From positions 494,723 through 558,722 of the forward strand of contig NZ_HG322949.1 in assembly GCF_000723165.1 (NCBI RefSeq): DNA of 64,000 nt, in the 5' to 3' direction. Positions 46,394-55,062 of this stretch are shown in pieces. Below the pieces are notes generated by a model. It was not told the origin of the DNA, made no database searches, and was given only the letters and a program-made list of their open reading frames with translations. The position numbers and the translations under genes were made by a program. How positions within the stretch are numbered: the first letter of the stretch is position 1; every line of letters starts with the position of its first letter. Origin of the DNA: Janthinobacterium agaricidamnosum NBRC 102515 = DSM 9628. GTDB taxonomy: Bacteria; Pseudomonadota; Gammaproteobacteria; Burkholderiales; Burkholderiaceae_D.

Positions 46394-46558
46394 GTGCAAG
46401 CCCATCTGTGGTCCGGTGCAAACTCATGTGTCATTAGTGCAATTGTGGTTGATGGGGTCGTCAGCAACTTGCATCCGAGCTTTACACCGTATGCAGCTTT
46501 ATGTGTCGTCGCGTGCAACTTTATCTGTCGCCGGTGCAAACTTATGTGTCGTCCAACG
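46394..46558 (-). repeat. Right end of transposon with end repeats
   Basis: In inverted orientation to the left end, copies of the 18-base end unit lie at 46534-46551 (perfect), 46513-46530 and 46491-46508, with weaker copies at 46416-46433 and 46394-46411. The outer 28 bases (46531-46558) are an exact reverse complement of 27563-27590. The first repeat starts 8 bases after the helicase stop. Confidence 0.85.
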
Positions 46559-46629
46559 AACTTGCTTGACGCTGCCTGTATAGACGACTAATATTAATGA
46601 CTCAAGAGTAAGTTAGCAGATCGAAGCAT

Positions 46630-47289
46630 ATGCAAGTCCCGACCGATACCAAACCGCGCTGGGAGCGGCGCAAGGATGCCCGCCCGCAGGAGTTGCTCGC
46701 CGCTGCGCTGGATTTATTTGTCGAACGCGGTTTCGCTTCGACCCGGCTGGAAGACGTGGCCAAGCGCGCCGGCGTCTCCAAAGGCACGCTGTACCTGTAT
46801 TTCGAGAACAAGGAAGAGTTGTTCAAGGCGGTGGTGCGCGCCAATATCGTGCACGTGATCGGCGAGGCCGAAAACAGTTTTGCCGCATCCGACAGCAATA
46901 GCGCGGATTTGCTGGCGTGCATATTAATGCAGTGGTGGCAACAGGTTGGCGCCACCAAGCTGGCCGGCCTGACCAAGCTGATGATGGCGGAAGCGGGTAA
47001 TTTCCCGGAGTTGACGCAGTTTTACAACGAAGAAGTGATCGCCCGCGGTAATGCCTTGATCGCCAGCATGCTGGAGCGCGGCATCGCGCGCGGCGAATTC
47101 CGGCCGGTCGATCCGCAACTGACCACCGCCATTCTGATCGCGCCGGTCATCATGCTGACCATGTGGGCCAATTCCTTCTTGCCCTGCGATATGGCGGACA
47201 TCGATGCGGACGCGTATATGCGCGCCTTTATCGACATGAGCCTGCGTGGCCTGGCGCCCGACCGGCCAGCCGGCAGTCCGGCGCCATGA
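46630..47289 (+). CDS. TetR/AcrR-family regulator
   Basis: 219-aa TetR-type repressor. The helix-turn-helix occupies residues about 20-65: A-A-L-D-L-F-V-E-R-G-F-A-S-T-R-L-E-D-V-A, then G-V-S-K-G-T-L-Y-L-Y-F-E-N-K-E-E-L. The C-terminal ligand domain is of the type found with efflux regulators. It is the first chromosomal gene right of the transposon, so its promoter (46559-46629) is intact only if the insertion point lies upstream of it. Target genes are not evident in the window; a TolC-type gene is 1.3 kb downstream. Confidence 0.88.
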   Translation: MQVPTDTKPRWERRKDARPQELLAAALDLFVERGFASTRLEDVAKRAGVSKGTLYLYFENKEELFKAVVRANIVHVIGEAENSFAASDSNSADLLACILMQWWQQVGATKLAGLTKLMMAEAGNFPELTQFYNEEVIARGNALIASMLERGIARGEFRPVDPQLTTAILIAPVIMLTMWANSFLPCDMADIDADAYMRAFIDMSLRGLAPDRPAGSPAP

Positions 47290-47473
47290 GGACCGCCTCG
47301 CCTTGCAAGCCGGCGCCGCCATGCATCTGGCTGCGGTTTTTGCAAGGTTCATTCCCTTAAAACTGCAGACCGTCGCAAAATCCCCGAATCGCGCCGCCTT
47401 TATCGTTAACATGGGCTTTCAGTCAGTTCAACGATAAAATGGCGGATTATTATTCCACCCACCGAGTCCAAAG

Positions 47474-48124
47474 ATGAATATCGAACAAGCCCGCTTCAAT
47501 ATGATCGAACAGCAAATCCGTCCATGGGATGTACTGGACCAGGACGTCCTGGAGCTGTTGTTGGTCGTCAAGCGTGAAAATTTTGTAACGGCCGCGTATA
47601 AAAACCTGGCCTTCGTCGACAGTGAAATCCCGCTCGCTTCCGGCGAAAACATGTTCACGCCGAAGCTGGAAGCCCGTATTTTGCAAGAAACCGGCTTGAA
47701 AAAGCATGAAAACGTGCTGGAAATCGGCGCAGGTTCGGGCTATATGGCGGCGTTGCTGGCGTACAAGGGCCGTCATGTGACGACGGTGGAAATCGTGCCT
47801 GAACTGAAGGCGCTGGCTGAAAAGAATTTGGCGGACAACGGCGTCACCAATGTCACCGTGGAACTGGGCGACGGCGCGCAAGGCTGGGCCAAGGGCGCGC
47901 CTTACGATGTGATCGTGGTGTCGGGTGGTTTGTCGGTGTTGCCGGAAGCGTTGTTGCAACAAGTGAAAGTCGGCGGCCGCATCCTGGCCATCATCGGTGA
48001 AGCGCCTATCATGTCGGCGCACCTGGTGACACGCGTTTCGGACAAGGCTTACGATACCCGCAAGCTGTTTGAAACCAATGTCAAGCCGCTGCAAGCGGCA
48101 GTGGTCTCGCATTTCCAGTTTTAA
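47474..48124 (+). CDS. pcm: Protein-L-isoaspartate O-methyltransferase
   Basis: 216-aa SAM-dependent enzyme that repairs isoaspartyl residues in ageing proteins. The N-terminal segment N-M-I-E-Q-Q-I-R-P-W-D-V-L-D and motif I V-L-E-I-G-A-G-S-G-Y-M-A-A-L near residue 77 are present, followed by V-E-I-V-P-E-L. The family motif with G-D-G-A-Q-G-W near residue 136 and Y-D-V-I-V-V-S-G completes the match. It precedes the rhodanese gene by 13 bases, so the two are probably co-transcribed. Confidence 0.9.
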   Translation: MNIEQARFNMIEQQIRPWDVLDQDVLELLLVVKRENFVTAAYKNLAFVDSEIPLASGENMFTPKLEARILQETGLKKHENVLEIGAGSGYMAALLAYKGRHVTTVEIVPELKALAEKNLADNGVTNVTVELGDGAQGWAKGAPYDVIVVSGGLSVLPEALLQQVKVGGRILAIIGEAPIMSAHLVTRVSDKAYDTRKLFETNVKPLQAAVVSHFQF

Positions 48125-48137
48125 GCGGACGGGTTTG

Positions 48138-48461
48138 ATGGAACACTTGAGCGCTCCCGACCTGGCCGCCTGGCTGGCCGATACTTCCCGGCCGCAACCG
48201 TTCTTGCTGGACGTGCGCGAGAACTGGGAATTCGAAACCTGCCATATCGACGGTGCGGCGCTGATGCCGATGCATTCGATTCCGGCGCGCATCGACGACC
48301 TCGATGAAGACGCGGCCATCGTCTGCATTTGCCACCACGGCGCACGCAGCATGCAGGTCGCGGCTTTCCTCGAGCGCAACGGTTTCGGCAAGATCAGTAA
48401 CTTGACCGGCGGCATCCATGCATGGGCGCTGCAAGTCGATCCGGCAATGCCGAAATACTAA
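48138..48461 (+). CDS. Rhodanese-like domain protein
   Basis: 107-aa single rhodanese domain. L-L-D-V-R-E-N-W-E-F and the active-site loop I-C-H-H-G-A-R-S-M-Q-V-A are visible, with the persulphide-forming Cys in V-C-I-C-H-H (around residue 71). G-G-I-H-A-W-A near the C-terminus is typical. ATG 48138 is chosen because it gives the standard domain and follows the pcm stop by 13 bases. It may move sulphur within the cell; the exact partner is unknown. Confidence 0.88.
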   Translation: MEHLSAPDLAAWLADTSRPQPFLLDVRENWEFETCHIDGAALMPMHSIPARIDDLDEDAAIVCICHHGARSMQVAAFLERNGFGKISNLTGGIHAWALQVDPAMPKY

Positions 48462-48604
48462 GTATAATTCAGTCAAGAAACACGCGGCGCAGGCCAGCCG
48501 GCCCGCCGCGGGGGGAGACTTGCGCCGTTTTTATATAGTCGAGCTAGCTTTAAGAATTATTTTTTGATTTCATCAACTTTTGACGACTCCAACGGAGAAA
48601 TGCA

Positions 48605-49921
48605 ATGCGGAAACCCTTTATCGCCGTGCTGATCAGCAGCGCTTTTTTGTCGCTCGACGCACAGGCGGCCGACCTCATCCAGGTGTACCAGCAAGCGCTG
48701 GCGAACGATGCGCAATATGCCAGCGCGCGCGCCGCCCTGGCCGCCGGGATGGAAAAGGTTCCGCAAGGCTTGTCCGGCCTGTTGCCGCAAATTGCTGCAA
48801 CCGGCAGCAATACCAGTAACCATACCGAAGTCATGCAGGCCGCGCAGGGCCAGATGGTGACGCTGCCAAACGTGGCCAGCCATACCAATAGCTATAACCT
48901 GACCTTGTCGCAACCGCTGTTCCGTTGGGCTAACTGGCAGCAATACCAGCAAAGCAAACTGGCGCAAGCGGCCGCCGAAGCGCAATTCGCGCAAGTGCAG
49001 CAAGACTTGATCACCCGCGTCGCGCAAGCGTATTTCGACGTGCTGACCGCTCAGGACAACCTGGGCGCGACCCGGGCGCAAAAAGCCGCGACCACCGAAC
49101 AACTGGCGTCGGCCAAGCGCAATTTCGAAGTTGGTACGCAGACGATTACCGACACGCATGAGGCGCAGGCCGCTTACGACTTGGTGGTGGCGCAAGAGTT
49201 TGCCGCGATCAATGACCTGGACAACAAGCGCGCCGCGCTGCAAACCATCATCGGCGATTTGCCGGGCGGCCTGGCGCCGATGCGCGTCGGCGTGGCCATC
49301 AATGCGCCGGAACCGGCTGCGGTGGAACCGTGGATCAAGTCGGCGGAAGAGCAAAACTATGGCGTCGTCAACGCCCAGTTGTCGCTGGAATCGGCCAAGC
49401 GCGATATCGCGCGCAACCGCGCCGGCCATTATCCGACGCTGGACTTGACCGCCAACGCCGGCCATACCTATACCACTGGTACTGGCGGCAGCAATAACAA
49501 TGCCATCGGCGTGCAATGGTCGGTGCCGATCTTCAGCGGCTTTGCCGTGACCAGCAAGGTGCGCGAATCGATCGCGCTGGAAGACAAGGCCCGCAGCGAC
49601 CTGGAAACCGCGCGCCGCAATGCATCGCAAGGCGCGCGCCAGGCTTATTTGGGCGTCAACAGCGGCCTGGCCCAGGTCAAGGCGCTGGAAGCGGCGGAAG
49701 TGTCGAGCAAGTCGGCGCTGGAATCGAATGAGCTGGGTTACCAGGTCGGCGTGCGCATCAATATCGACGTGCTGAATGCGCAGAAGCAATTGTTCTCGAC
49801 GCAAAAGGATTTGTCGAAAGCCCGTTATGACACCATCATGAATGGCTTGCGCCTGAAATCGGCCGCCGGCACCTTGAAGGAAGCCGACCTGGTGCCGGTG
49901 AACGCCCTGCTGGAACGTTAA
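48605..49921 (+). CDS. tolC: TolC-family outer-membrane channel protein
   Basis: 438-aa outer-membrane efflux protein of the TolC type. A signal peptide is cut after A-Q-A-A-D near residue 22. The mature start L-I-Q-V-Y-Q-Q-A-L-A-N-D-A-Q-Y is the conserved TolC N-terminus. Long alternating coiled-coil segments form the periplasmic barrel, with A-Q-A-Y-F-D-V-L-T-A-Q-D near residue 140 and its repeat Q-A-Y-L-G-V-N-S-G in the second half. No inner-membrane partner lies next to it, as for a general TolC serving several pumps. Confidence 0.92.
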   Translation: MRKPFIAVLISSAFLSLDAQAADLIQVYQQALANDAQYASARAALAAGMEKVPQGLSGLLPQIAATGSNTSNHTEVMQAAQGQMVTLPNVASHTNSYNLTLSQPLFRWANWQQYQQSKLAQAAAEAQFAQVQQDLITRVAQAYFDVLTAQDNLGATRAQKAATTEQLASAKRNFEVGTQTITDTHEAQAAYDLVVAQEFAAINDLDNKRAALQTIIGDLPGGLAPMRVGVAINAPEPAAVEPWIKSAEEQNYGVVNAQLSLESAKRDIARNRAGHYPTLDLTANAGHTYTTGTGGSNNNAIGVQWSVPIFSGFAVTSKVRESIALEDKARSDLETARRNASQGARQAYLGVNSGLAQVKALEAAEVSSKSALESNELGYQVGVRINIDVLNAQKQLFSTQKDLSKARYDTIMNGLRLKSAAGTLKEADLVPVNALLER

Positions 49922-50123
49922 GAGTGTTGTCGCGGCGGCCGCGCTGGTGGCCGCCGCCAGTATGATTTCTTCCTTGCTGTCCTGTTTTGCGCTTTCCCTC
50001 GTTCGTACCCTGACGCATCGCGGTTGCTGCGTAGTTGCTTGTTTACTGCGCTGATAAATGACGATTATAATGTTTATGCCCGGACTTTTAGCCAGGTTCA
50101 ACCATCGCCGCTTCAGGAATCGC

Positions 50124-50804
50124 ATGACAGAACATCCATTAGACAATGCCGTATGGCAAGCGCTGACCACGCGCCAGGCGCATCTGGCGCTGGGCGGCCC
50201 GAAGGCGCGCCGCTATCCGGCCCATATCAGTCCGTTTGCCGGTTTGCCGGACACCTCGGCCGCCAGTTTCGAGGCGTTGGCTGGCCTGGTGGCGGCCGGC
50301 CAGCATGTGGTATTGCCGTTGGCCGAGCGGATCGAGGCAGCGCCGGGCTTCGATATCGTGCACCGTGGACTGGTCGACCAAATGGTCGGCGGCGGCGAGC
50401 CCGTGTGGAGCGGCGCCGCGCGTTGTCTGTTGCTGGGAGAGGCCGAGCTGGAGCAGATGATCGCACTGGCGCAACTGACCCAGCCCGGTCCGTTCGATAC
50501 CGGCACCGCGCAACTGGGGCGCTTTGCCGGCATCAAGATGGACGGGCAGCTGCTTGCGATGGCAGGCGAACGCATGTGTCTCGACGGTTATACCGAAATC
50601 AGCGCCGTGTGCGTACATCCCGGCCATCGTGGCCACGGATATGCGGCCGAATTGGTCATCGATGCGGCGCAAGCTATTCGCCAGGCGGGCCGGATTCCTT
50701 GCCTGCATGTCTACAGCGACAATCTCGGGGCCATTGCGCTGTACCGCAAACTGGGATTCAGCACGCGGCGCACGCTGCACCTGGCCGTGTTGCAGCGCCA
50801 GTAA
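50124..50804 (+). CDS. GNAT-family acetyltransferase
   Basis: 226-aa N-acetyltransferase. The second half has the GNAT core: E-I-S-A-V-C-V-H-P-G-H-R-G-H-G-Y-A-A-E-L, with the R-G-x-G-Y acetyl-CoA loop, and the C-terminal S-D-N-L-G-A-I-A-L-Y-R-K-L-G-F. The N-terminal 110 residues resemble the FR47-like half of double-domain enzymes. I chose ATG 50124; the 22 upstream codons include a hydrophobic stretch without family match. The substrate is unknown. Confidence 0.85.
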   Translation: MTEHPLDNAVWQALTTRQAHLALGGPKARRYPAHISPFAGLPDTSAASFEALAGLVAAGQHVVLPLAERIEAAPGFDIVHRGLVDQMVGGGEPVWSGAARCLLLGEAELEQMIALAQLTQPGPFDTGTAQLGRFAGIKMDGQLLAMAGERMCLDGYTEISAVCVHPGHRGHGYAAELVIDAAQAIRQAGRIPCLHVYSDNLGAIALYRKLGFSTRRTLHLAVLQRQ

Positions 50805-50814
50805 AAGTCATGAG

Positions 50815-51006
50815 GCAGTCTTGGCCATATTATTGGCCAGTTGCGTGACCACCACGCCGGCCGCCGCCGGACTGAAAATCATCGCGCCGCCATTCGACAT
50901 CGTGCCATTCGTGTTCGAGCAAGTGTGGCATCAGCGCACCACCGGCGATGCCGGCCTGGCATGGTTGCGTGCAGCCATCCAGCGCGCGGCGCTGGACGAT
51001 GCGTGA
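50815..51006 (+). pseudogene. LysR regulator C-terminal remnant
   Basis: A short frame reads A-P-P-F-D-I-V-P-F-V-F-E-Q-V-W-H-Q-R-T-T-G-D-A-G and L-A-W-L-R-A-A-I-Q-R, which is the usual end of LysR effector domains. There is no start codon with a helix-turn-helix, so it is a truncated relic between the GNAT and gloA genes. Confidence 0.55.
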
Positions 51007-51017
51007 TTACCCAGGGA

Positions 51018-51425
51018 TTAAAGCCCTGCGCCTTCAGCGTCGAACTTGCGTTCGATTAATTCAATCTTATAGCCGTCCGGATCGGTGATGAAGGCGATCA
51101 CGGTATTGCCGCCCTTGACCGGACCCGGTTCGCGGGTGACGTTGCCGCCATTCGCCTTGACCGCCTCGCATGCCTTGTAGATGTCGTCGGCCGAAATCGC
51201 GATATGGCCGTAGGCGGTACCCATGTCGTAGCTGTGCTTGCCGTAGTTATAGGTCAGTTCCAGTTCCGCGTGGTCCGGGTTGGAACCGTAGCCGACGAAG
51301 GCCAGCGTGTATTCGTATTCGGGATTGTCGCTGGTGCGCAGCAGTTTCATGCCGAGCACGGCGGTGTAAAAATCGATCGAGCGCTGGAGGTCGCCGACCC
51401 GCAGCATGGTGTGCAAAATACGCAT
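51018..51425 (-). CDS. gloA: Lactoylglutathione lyase (glyoxalase I)
   Basis: 135-aa glyoxalase I that converts the methylglyoxal-glutathione hemithioacetal to S-lactoylglutathione. It opens [13 protein letters not shown] with the metal-binding His, then Y-N-Y-G with E-L-E-L, Y-G-H-I-A-I and [14 protein letters not shown], which supply the remaining Ni/Zn ligands (His and Glu). The length is typical of proteobacterial GloA. Single gene followed on the same strand by the OsmC gene upstream. Confidence 0.93.
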   Translation of the reverse strand: MRILHTMLRVGDLQRSIDFYTAVLGMKLLRTSDNPEYEYTLAFVGYGSNPDHAELELTYNYGKHSYDMGTAYGHIAISADDIYKACEAVKANGGNVTREPGPVKGGNTVIAFITDPDGYKIELIERKFDAEGAGL

Positions 51426-51506
51426 CGTAAATCCTTGATGGTGATAGGGGAAAGACCGAATTTTATGCGTTTTGGCAAATTCCTGCCGGGACGGCGAGCA
51501 GGCCGG

Positions 51507-51932
51507 TTAATTATCCAGCCGGGTTTCCAGCGTGATACGGGCATTCAGCAGCTTCGATACCGGGCAACCCAGCTTGGCTTGCATCGCCGCGTCTTCAAAG
51601 GCCGCGCGGTTGGCGCCGGGGATGCTGGCAATCAAGTTCAGGTGGATTGCGGTGATCGCATATTCGCCATCGACCTTGTCCAGCGTCACCTTGGCGGTGG
51701 TCATCAGCGCATTGGCGCGCATGCCGGCTTCGCCCAGCTTGCCGGACAAGGCCATCGTGAAACAGGCGGCGTGGGCCGCGCCGATCAATTCTTCGGGATT
51801 GGTGCCGGGGCCTTGTTCGAAGCGGGCGTTGAAGCCGTAAGGCACATTGTCGAGCACGCCGCTTCCGGTTGAGATATTGCCCTTGCCATCTTGCAGGCCG
51901 CCACTCCAGACGGCCGATCCTGATTTTTCCAT
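51507..51932 (-). CDS. OsmC-family peroxiredoxin
   Basis: 141-aa OsmC-type thiol peroxidase that reduces organic hydroperoxides. Start ATG 51932 has AAGGAG about 9 bases upstream; longer frames do not fit the family. The two catalytic cysteines are in A-A-H-A-A-C-F-T-M-A-L and L-G-C-P-V-S-K, and the family opening G-x-A-V-W-S-G-G-L and F-E-Q-G-P-G-T-N-P-E-E-L are present. Confidence 0.9.
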   Translation of the reverse strand: MEKSGSAVWSGGLQDGKGNISTGSGVLDNVPYGFNARFEQGPGTNPEELIGAAHAACFTMALSGKLGEAGMRANALMTTAKVTLDKVDGEYAITAIHLNLIASIPGANRAAFEDAAMQAKLGCPVSKLLNARITLETRLDN

Positions 51933-52040
51933 GATGAACTCCTTCTCGCTGATTGATGCATCATCATGGCCCCGTGTGCTGTGCGACACAGTGCGGTACT
52001 ACACACACGGGCTGGCCAGTAATACCAGTTCATCCAAGCA

Positions 52041-53357
52041 TCAGCGGCTGGCCGGTGTGATGCGCCACACGGCATTGCCGACATCGTCGGCCACCAGCAA
52101 GGCGCCGTTCTTGTCGACCGCTACGCCGACTGGACGGCCTTGCGCATCGCCGTCGCGGGACAGGAAGCCGGCCAGGAAATCCTGCGGCGGGCCGGACGGC
52201 TGGCCGTTGGCGAACGGTACGAAGATGACCTTGTAGCCGCTGCGCTGCGAGCGGTTCCAGGAACCATGCTGGCCGACAAATGCGCCGCCCTGGTAGCTGG
52301 CCGGAAACAGTTTGCCGTCATAAAAGGTCAATCCCAGCGAGGCGGTGTGCGCGCCCAGCGCGTAATCGGGAACGATGGCCTTGTCCACCAGGTCCGGACG
52401 CTGCGGTTTCATGCGGGTGTCGACATGCTTGCCGTAATAACTGTAGGGCCAGCCGTAAAAACCGCCATCCTTGACCGAGGTCATGTAGTCGGGCACCAGT
52501 TCATCGCCCAGTTCGTCGCGCTCATTGACCGAGGTCCATAGCTGGCCGCTGGCCGCTTGCCATGCCAAACCGACCGGGTTGCGCAAGCCATCGGCGAAGA
52601 TGCGCGCCTTGCCGCTGGCCCGGTCGAATTGCCAGATCGCGGCACGCCCTTTTTCCGCTACGATGCCGTTTTCGCCGACATTGCTGTTCGAGCCTACCGA
52701 CACATACAGGAACTTGCCATCCGGACTGGCGACCAGGTTCTTGGTCCAGTGGTGATTGATCGGGCCGCCCGGCAAGTCCAGCACCTTGTTGCCCTTGGCG
52801 CTGATCGTGGTCTGTCCCTCCTGATACGGAAAATGCATTACCGCATCGGCGTTGGCGATATACAAGTCGTTGCCGATCAGCGCCATGCCGAATGGCGAAT
52901 TGAGTCCCTGCAAAAATACCGTGCGGATCTTGGCGGCGCCATTCGCATCGATGTCGCGCAGCAAGGTGATGCGGTTGGCTGCGGCCGGGCCGGCGCCGGC
53001 TTTTTTCATCTGGTATTTCATGATCGCGCCCCGGATGCCGCCGCCATCGCCCGGTTTCGGCGGGGCATTGGTTTCCGCCACGAGCACATCCCCGTTCGGC
53101 AACACGTACAGCCAGCGCGGATGGTCCAGCTTGCGCGCATAGGCGCTGACCGCGAAGCCGGGTGCGGCCAGCGGTTTGGCGTTGCCTTGCCATGGCTGGG
53201 CCGGCGCCACATTCATGGTGGGGATCAATTGCCTGTCCGGCTTGGGTAATGTCGGGTTCGGGCCGAAGCCGGGCGGCATGCCTTGCGCATGGACGGCCAG
53301 GGCGGTGCCGACCATCAATACTGCGGCCACGGCGGCGCAGCAAGTGAATGGATTCAT
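52041..53357 (-). CDS. PQQ-type sugar/sorbosone dehydrogenase, exported
   Basis: 438-aa beta-propeller protein with a signal peptide ending V-H-A-Q near residue 25. It matches the L-sorbosone/glucose dehydrogenase family: H-P-R-W-L-Y-V-L-P-N-G-D-V-L-V-A-E near residue 79, G-L-N-S-P-F-G-M-A-L, the N-H-H-W-T-K-N-L segment and G-L-R-N-P-V-G-L-A-W with the catalytic-region Asn/Arg. E-R-D-E-L-G-D-E-L-V-P-D-Y is also typical. It needs PQQ for activity; no pqq genes lie in this window. Probably periplasmic sugar or alcohol oxidation. Confidence 0.87.
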   Translation of the reverse strand: MNPFTCCAAVAAVLMVGTALAVHAQGMPPGFGPNPTLPKPDRQLIPTMNVAPAQPWQGNAKPLAAPGFAVSAYARKLDHPRWLYVLPNGDVLVAETNAPPKPGDGGGIRGAIMKYQMKKAGAGPAAANRITLLRDIDANGAAKIRTVFLQGLNSPFGMALIGNDLYIANADAVMHFPYQEGQTTISAKGNKVLDLPGGPINHHWTKNLVASPDGKFLYVSVGSNSNVGENGIVAEKGRAAIWQFDRASGKARIFADGLRNPVGLAWQAASGQLWTSVNERDELGDELVPDYMTSVKDGGFYGWPYSYYGKHVDTRMKPQRPDLVDKAIVPDYALGAHTASLGLTFYDGKLFPASYQGGAFVGQHGSWNRSQRSGYKVIFVPFANGQPSGPPQDFLAGFLSRDGDAQGRPVGVAVDKNGALLVADDVGNAVWRITPASR

Positions 53358-53524
53358 CGTCGTGCTTTCAAAATAAAGGATATCAGCGCGTCATGCCGCG
53401 TAGGTCGCCGCGTAGGCCGGATTAGTGTGCAGCGCGTAATCCGGCAAGCTCACCAACAAGCTCGCGTCCGCGCTGTGTTGGCTTGCGCTGCGCTAAGCCA
53501 ACCTGCGTAAGACAGCGACATTAG

Positions 53525-53791
53525 TTAACGCGCCTTTTTCGGCGTCAGATGGGGATCCGGCACGGCCTGCCCCGCTGGTGCCGGCTTGGCTTGTTCGACC
53601 CCGCGCTCTCCATGCAGATCGGTATCGACCAGCCCTTGCTCCAGATCGCTGGCGGCTTGCTCCATCACCGGGCGCGGCTTGGCGTTTTGCGCATCGGGCG
53701 ACTGATCGCGCTCATGCGGCAAGCGGCGCGCGCCATCGTTGCGGACTTTTTCATCGGTATTGATCTTGCGGTCTGGATGATCGGCAGCCAT
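53525..53791 (-). CDS. Small hydrophilic hypothetical protein
   Basis: 88-aa protein, very rich in charged residues and proline, with no hydrophobic segment. The stretch V-R-N-D-G-A-R-R-L-P-H-E-R-D-Q-S resembles small stress-type hypotheticals found in Burkholderiales. It is probably disordered. Function unknown. A possible GCGAGA ribosome site precedes the ATG. Confidence 0.6.
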   Translation of the reverse strand: MAADHPDRKINTDEKVRNDGARRLPHERDQSPDAQNAKPRPVMEQAASDLEQGLVDTDLHGERGVEQAKPAPAGQAVPDPHLTPKKAR

Positions 53792-54026
53792 GTTATCTCG
53801 CTTTCCCAGTCAAGTTTCCAAGTTGAGTTTGTGATATGACACCATGCTAACGATTTGATTCCATGCGGGGCGCGCAATTGCGGCCGCTATTGTTATTATC
53901 ATTGAGCTAACGCAAAAAACCGCACCGTAGCCGCTGCTTTTCGCCTACTCTAGCCTGCATAAGCCGTTTAATATGCAGCCGAACTTTATCAAGCGCCCCT
54001 TGCAGGCCGGCCACTAGCGCACTATA

Positions 54027-54042
54027 CTGTGAATATATACAG
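54027..54042. promoter_or_regulatory. LexA (SOS) box upstream of nadK-recN
   Basis: CTGTGAATATATACAG is an exact CTGT-N8-ACAG site within a 20-bp palindrome. It lies 64 bases before the first nadK start candidate at 54106 and could control recN, a known SOS gene, through the operon. Confidence 0.85.
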
Positions 54043-54105
54043 TATTTTGCTTGCCTGGACCGCCAGGGACGTATTGCCACCGTGAATATTTTTGCCGAGA
54101 CTTTT

Positions 54106-55017
54106 ATGCCCGTCACGCAAGCCAAGTACAAAACCATAGCCTTAGTTGTTCGCCAGCATACCGATGGTATCGAAGAGCCGGTGCAAAGCATCCTCGATTT
54201 TTTGCACGGCCTGGGCCACACCGTTGTGTTTGAAGCAGAAACCGCCGCCCACCTGGAGTTGCCGTCCAGGCCGGCCATCCAGGCCCTGAGCGCCGCCGAG
54301 ATCGGCGCCGTGGCCGACGCCGCCATCGTCATGGGCGGCGACGGCACGATGCTGGGCATCGCGCGCCAGCTGGCGCCATTTGACGTACCGCTGATCGGTA
54401 TCAATCAAGGCCGTCTGGGTTTCATGACCGATATTCCGCTCGAGCGCATGTTGCCGGTGCTGGCCGATATCCTGGCCGGCAAGTTCAAGGCCGAGCGCCG
54501 CACTTTGCTGGAAGGCAGCGTCTTGCGCGATGGCCAGGCGATCCACTTTGGCCTGGCGGTCAACGACGTGGTGGTGTCGCGCGGCGCCGGCGCCGGCATG
54601 GCCGAACTGAAAGTCGAAGTCGACGGCCATTTCATGTACAACCAGCGTTCCGACGGCTTGATCATCGCCACGCCGACCGGTTCCACCGCCTATGCGCTGT
54701 CGGCCGGCGGACCGTTGCTGCATCCTAGCCTGGGCGGCATCGTGCTGGTGCCGATCGCGCCGCATGCGCTGTCGAACCGGCCCATCGTCGTGCCCGATTC
54801 GAGCCAGATCGTGGTCGAAATCATGCGCGGGCGCGACATCAGCGTCAATTTCGACATGCAAACCTTTGCCAGCCTGTCGCAGCACGACCGCATCATCATT
54901 CGCCGTTCGCCGCATACGATTACCTTCCTGCATCCCGAAGGGTGGAGTTATTACGACACCCTGCGCGAAAAACTGCACTGGAACGAGTACCCGTCGGGCG
55001 AGGGCAAGCTGAACTAA
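54106..55017 (+). CDS. nadK: NAD kinase
   Basis: Enzyme of about 303 aa that phosphorylates NAD to NADP. The nucleotide site is V-M-G-G-D-G-T-M-L (with the catalytic Asp), and N-D-V-V-V-S-R-G and [14 protein letters not shown] follow in the C-terminal domain. I use ATG 54106; a GTG at 54082 would add eight residues and neither has a strong ribosome site. It is co-oriented with recN, which starts 46 bases after its stop, and both follow the LexA box at 54027. Confidence 0.93.
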   Translation: MPVTQAKYKTIALVVRQHTDGIEEPVQSILDFLHGLGHTVVFEAETAAHLELPSRPAIQALSAAEIGAVADAAIVMGGDGTMLGIARQLAPFDVPLIGINQGRLGFMTDIPLERMLPVLADILAGKFKAERRTLLEGSVLRDGQAIHFGLAVNDVVVSRGAGAGMAELKVEVDGHFMYNQRSDGLIIATPTGSTAYALSAGGPLLHPSLGGIVLVPIAPHALSNRPIVVPDSSQIVVEIMRGRDISVNFDMQTFASLSQHDRIIIRRSPHTITFLHPEGWSYYDTLREKLHWNEYPSGEGKLN

Positions 55018-55062
55018 GTTAGCGCTTTCGGGGTCTTCCCTTCCACCACTCATAACTAGCCT

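Larger units (their letters stand above)
27563..46558. mobile_element. Tn7-like (TnsA-TniA-TniB-TniQ) transposon carrying defence genes, about 19.0 kb
   Basis: The outermost ends, 27563-27590 and 46531-46558, are perfect 28-bp inverted repeats of each other and are followed inward by further shorter copies, as in Tn7-like elements. The element encodes TnsA endonuclease, DDE transposase, AAA regulator and TniQ target selector in one minus-strand operon (29222-33974). The cargo (34196-46385) is AT-richer than the chromosome and contains Lamassu-like, Septu-like and helicase-nuclease genes separated by decayed IS pieces. No 5-bp target duplication is visible at these ends (GTACG against AACTT), so one junction may be rearranged. 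The insertion separates an exported hydrolase from a TetR gene. Confidence 0.85.

Noticed and set aside
46559..46629. Attachment site of the classical attTn7 type
   Set aside because: No glmS lies in the window and no target duplication is visible, so the insertion site class cannot be stated.
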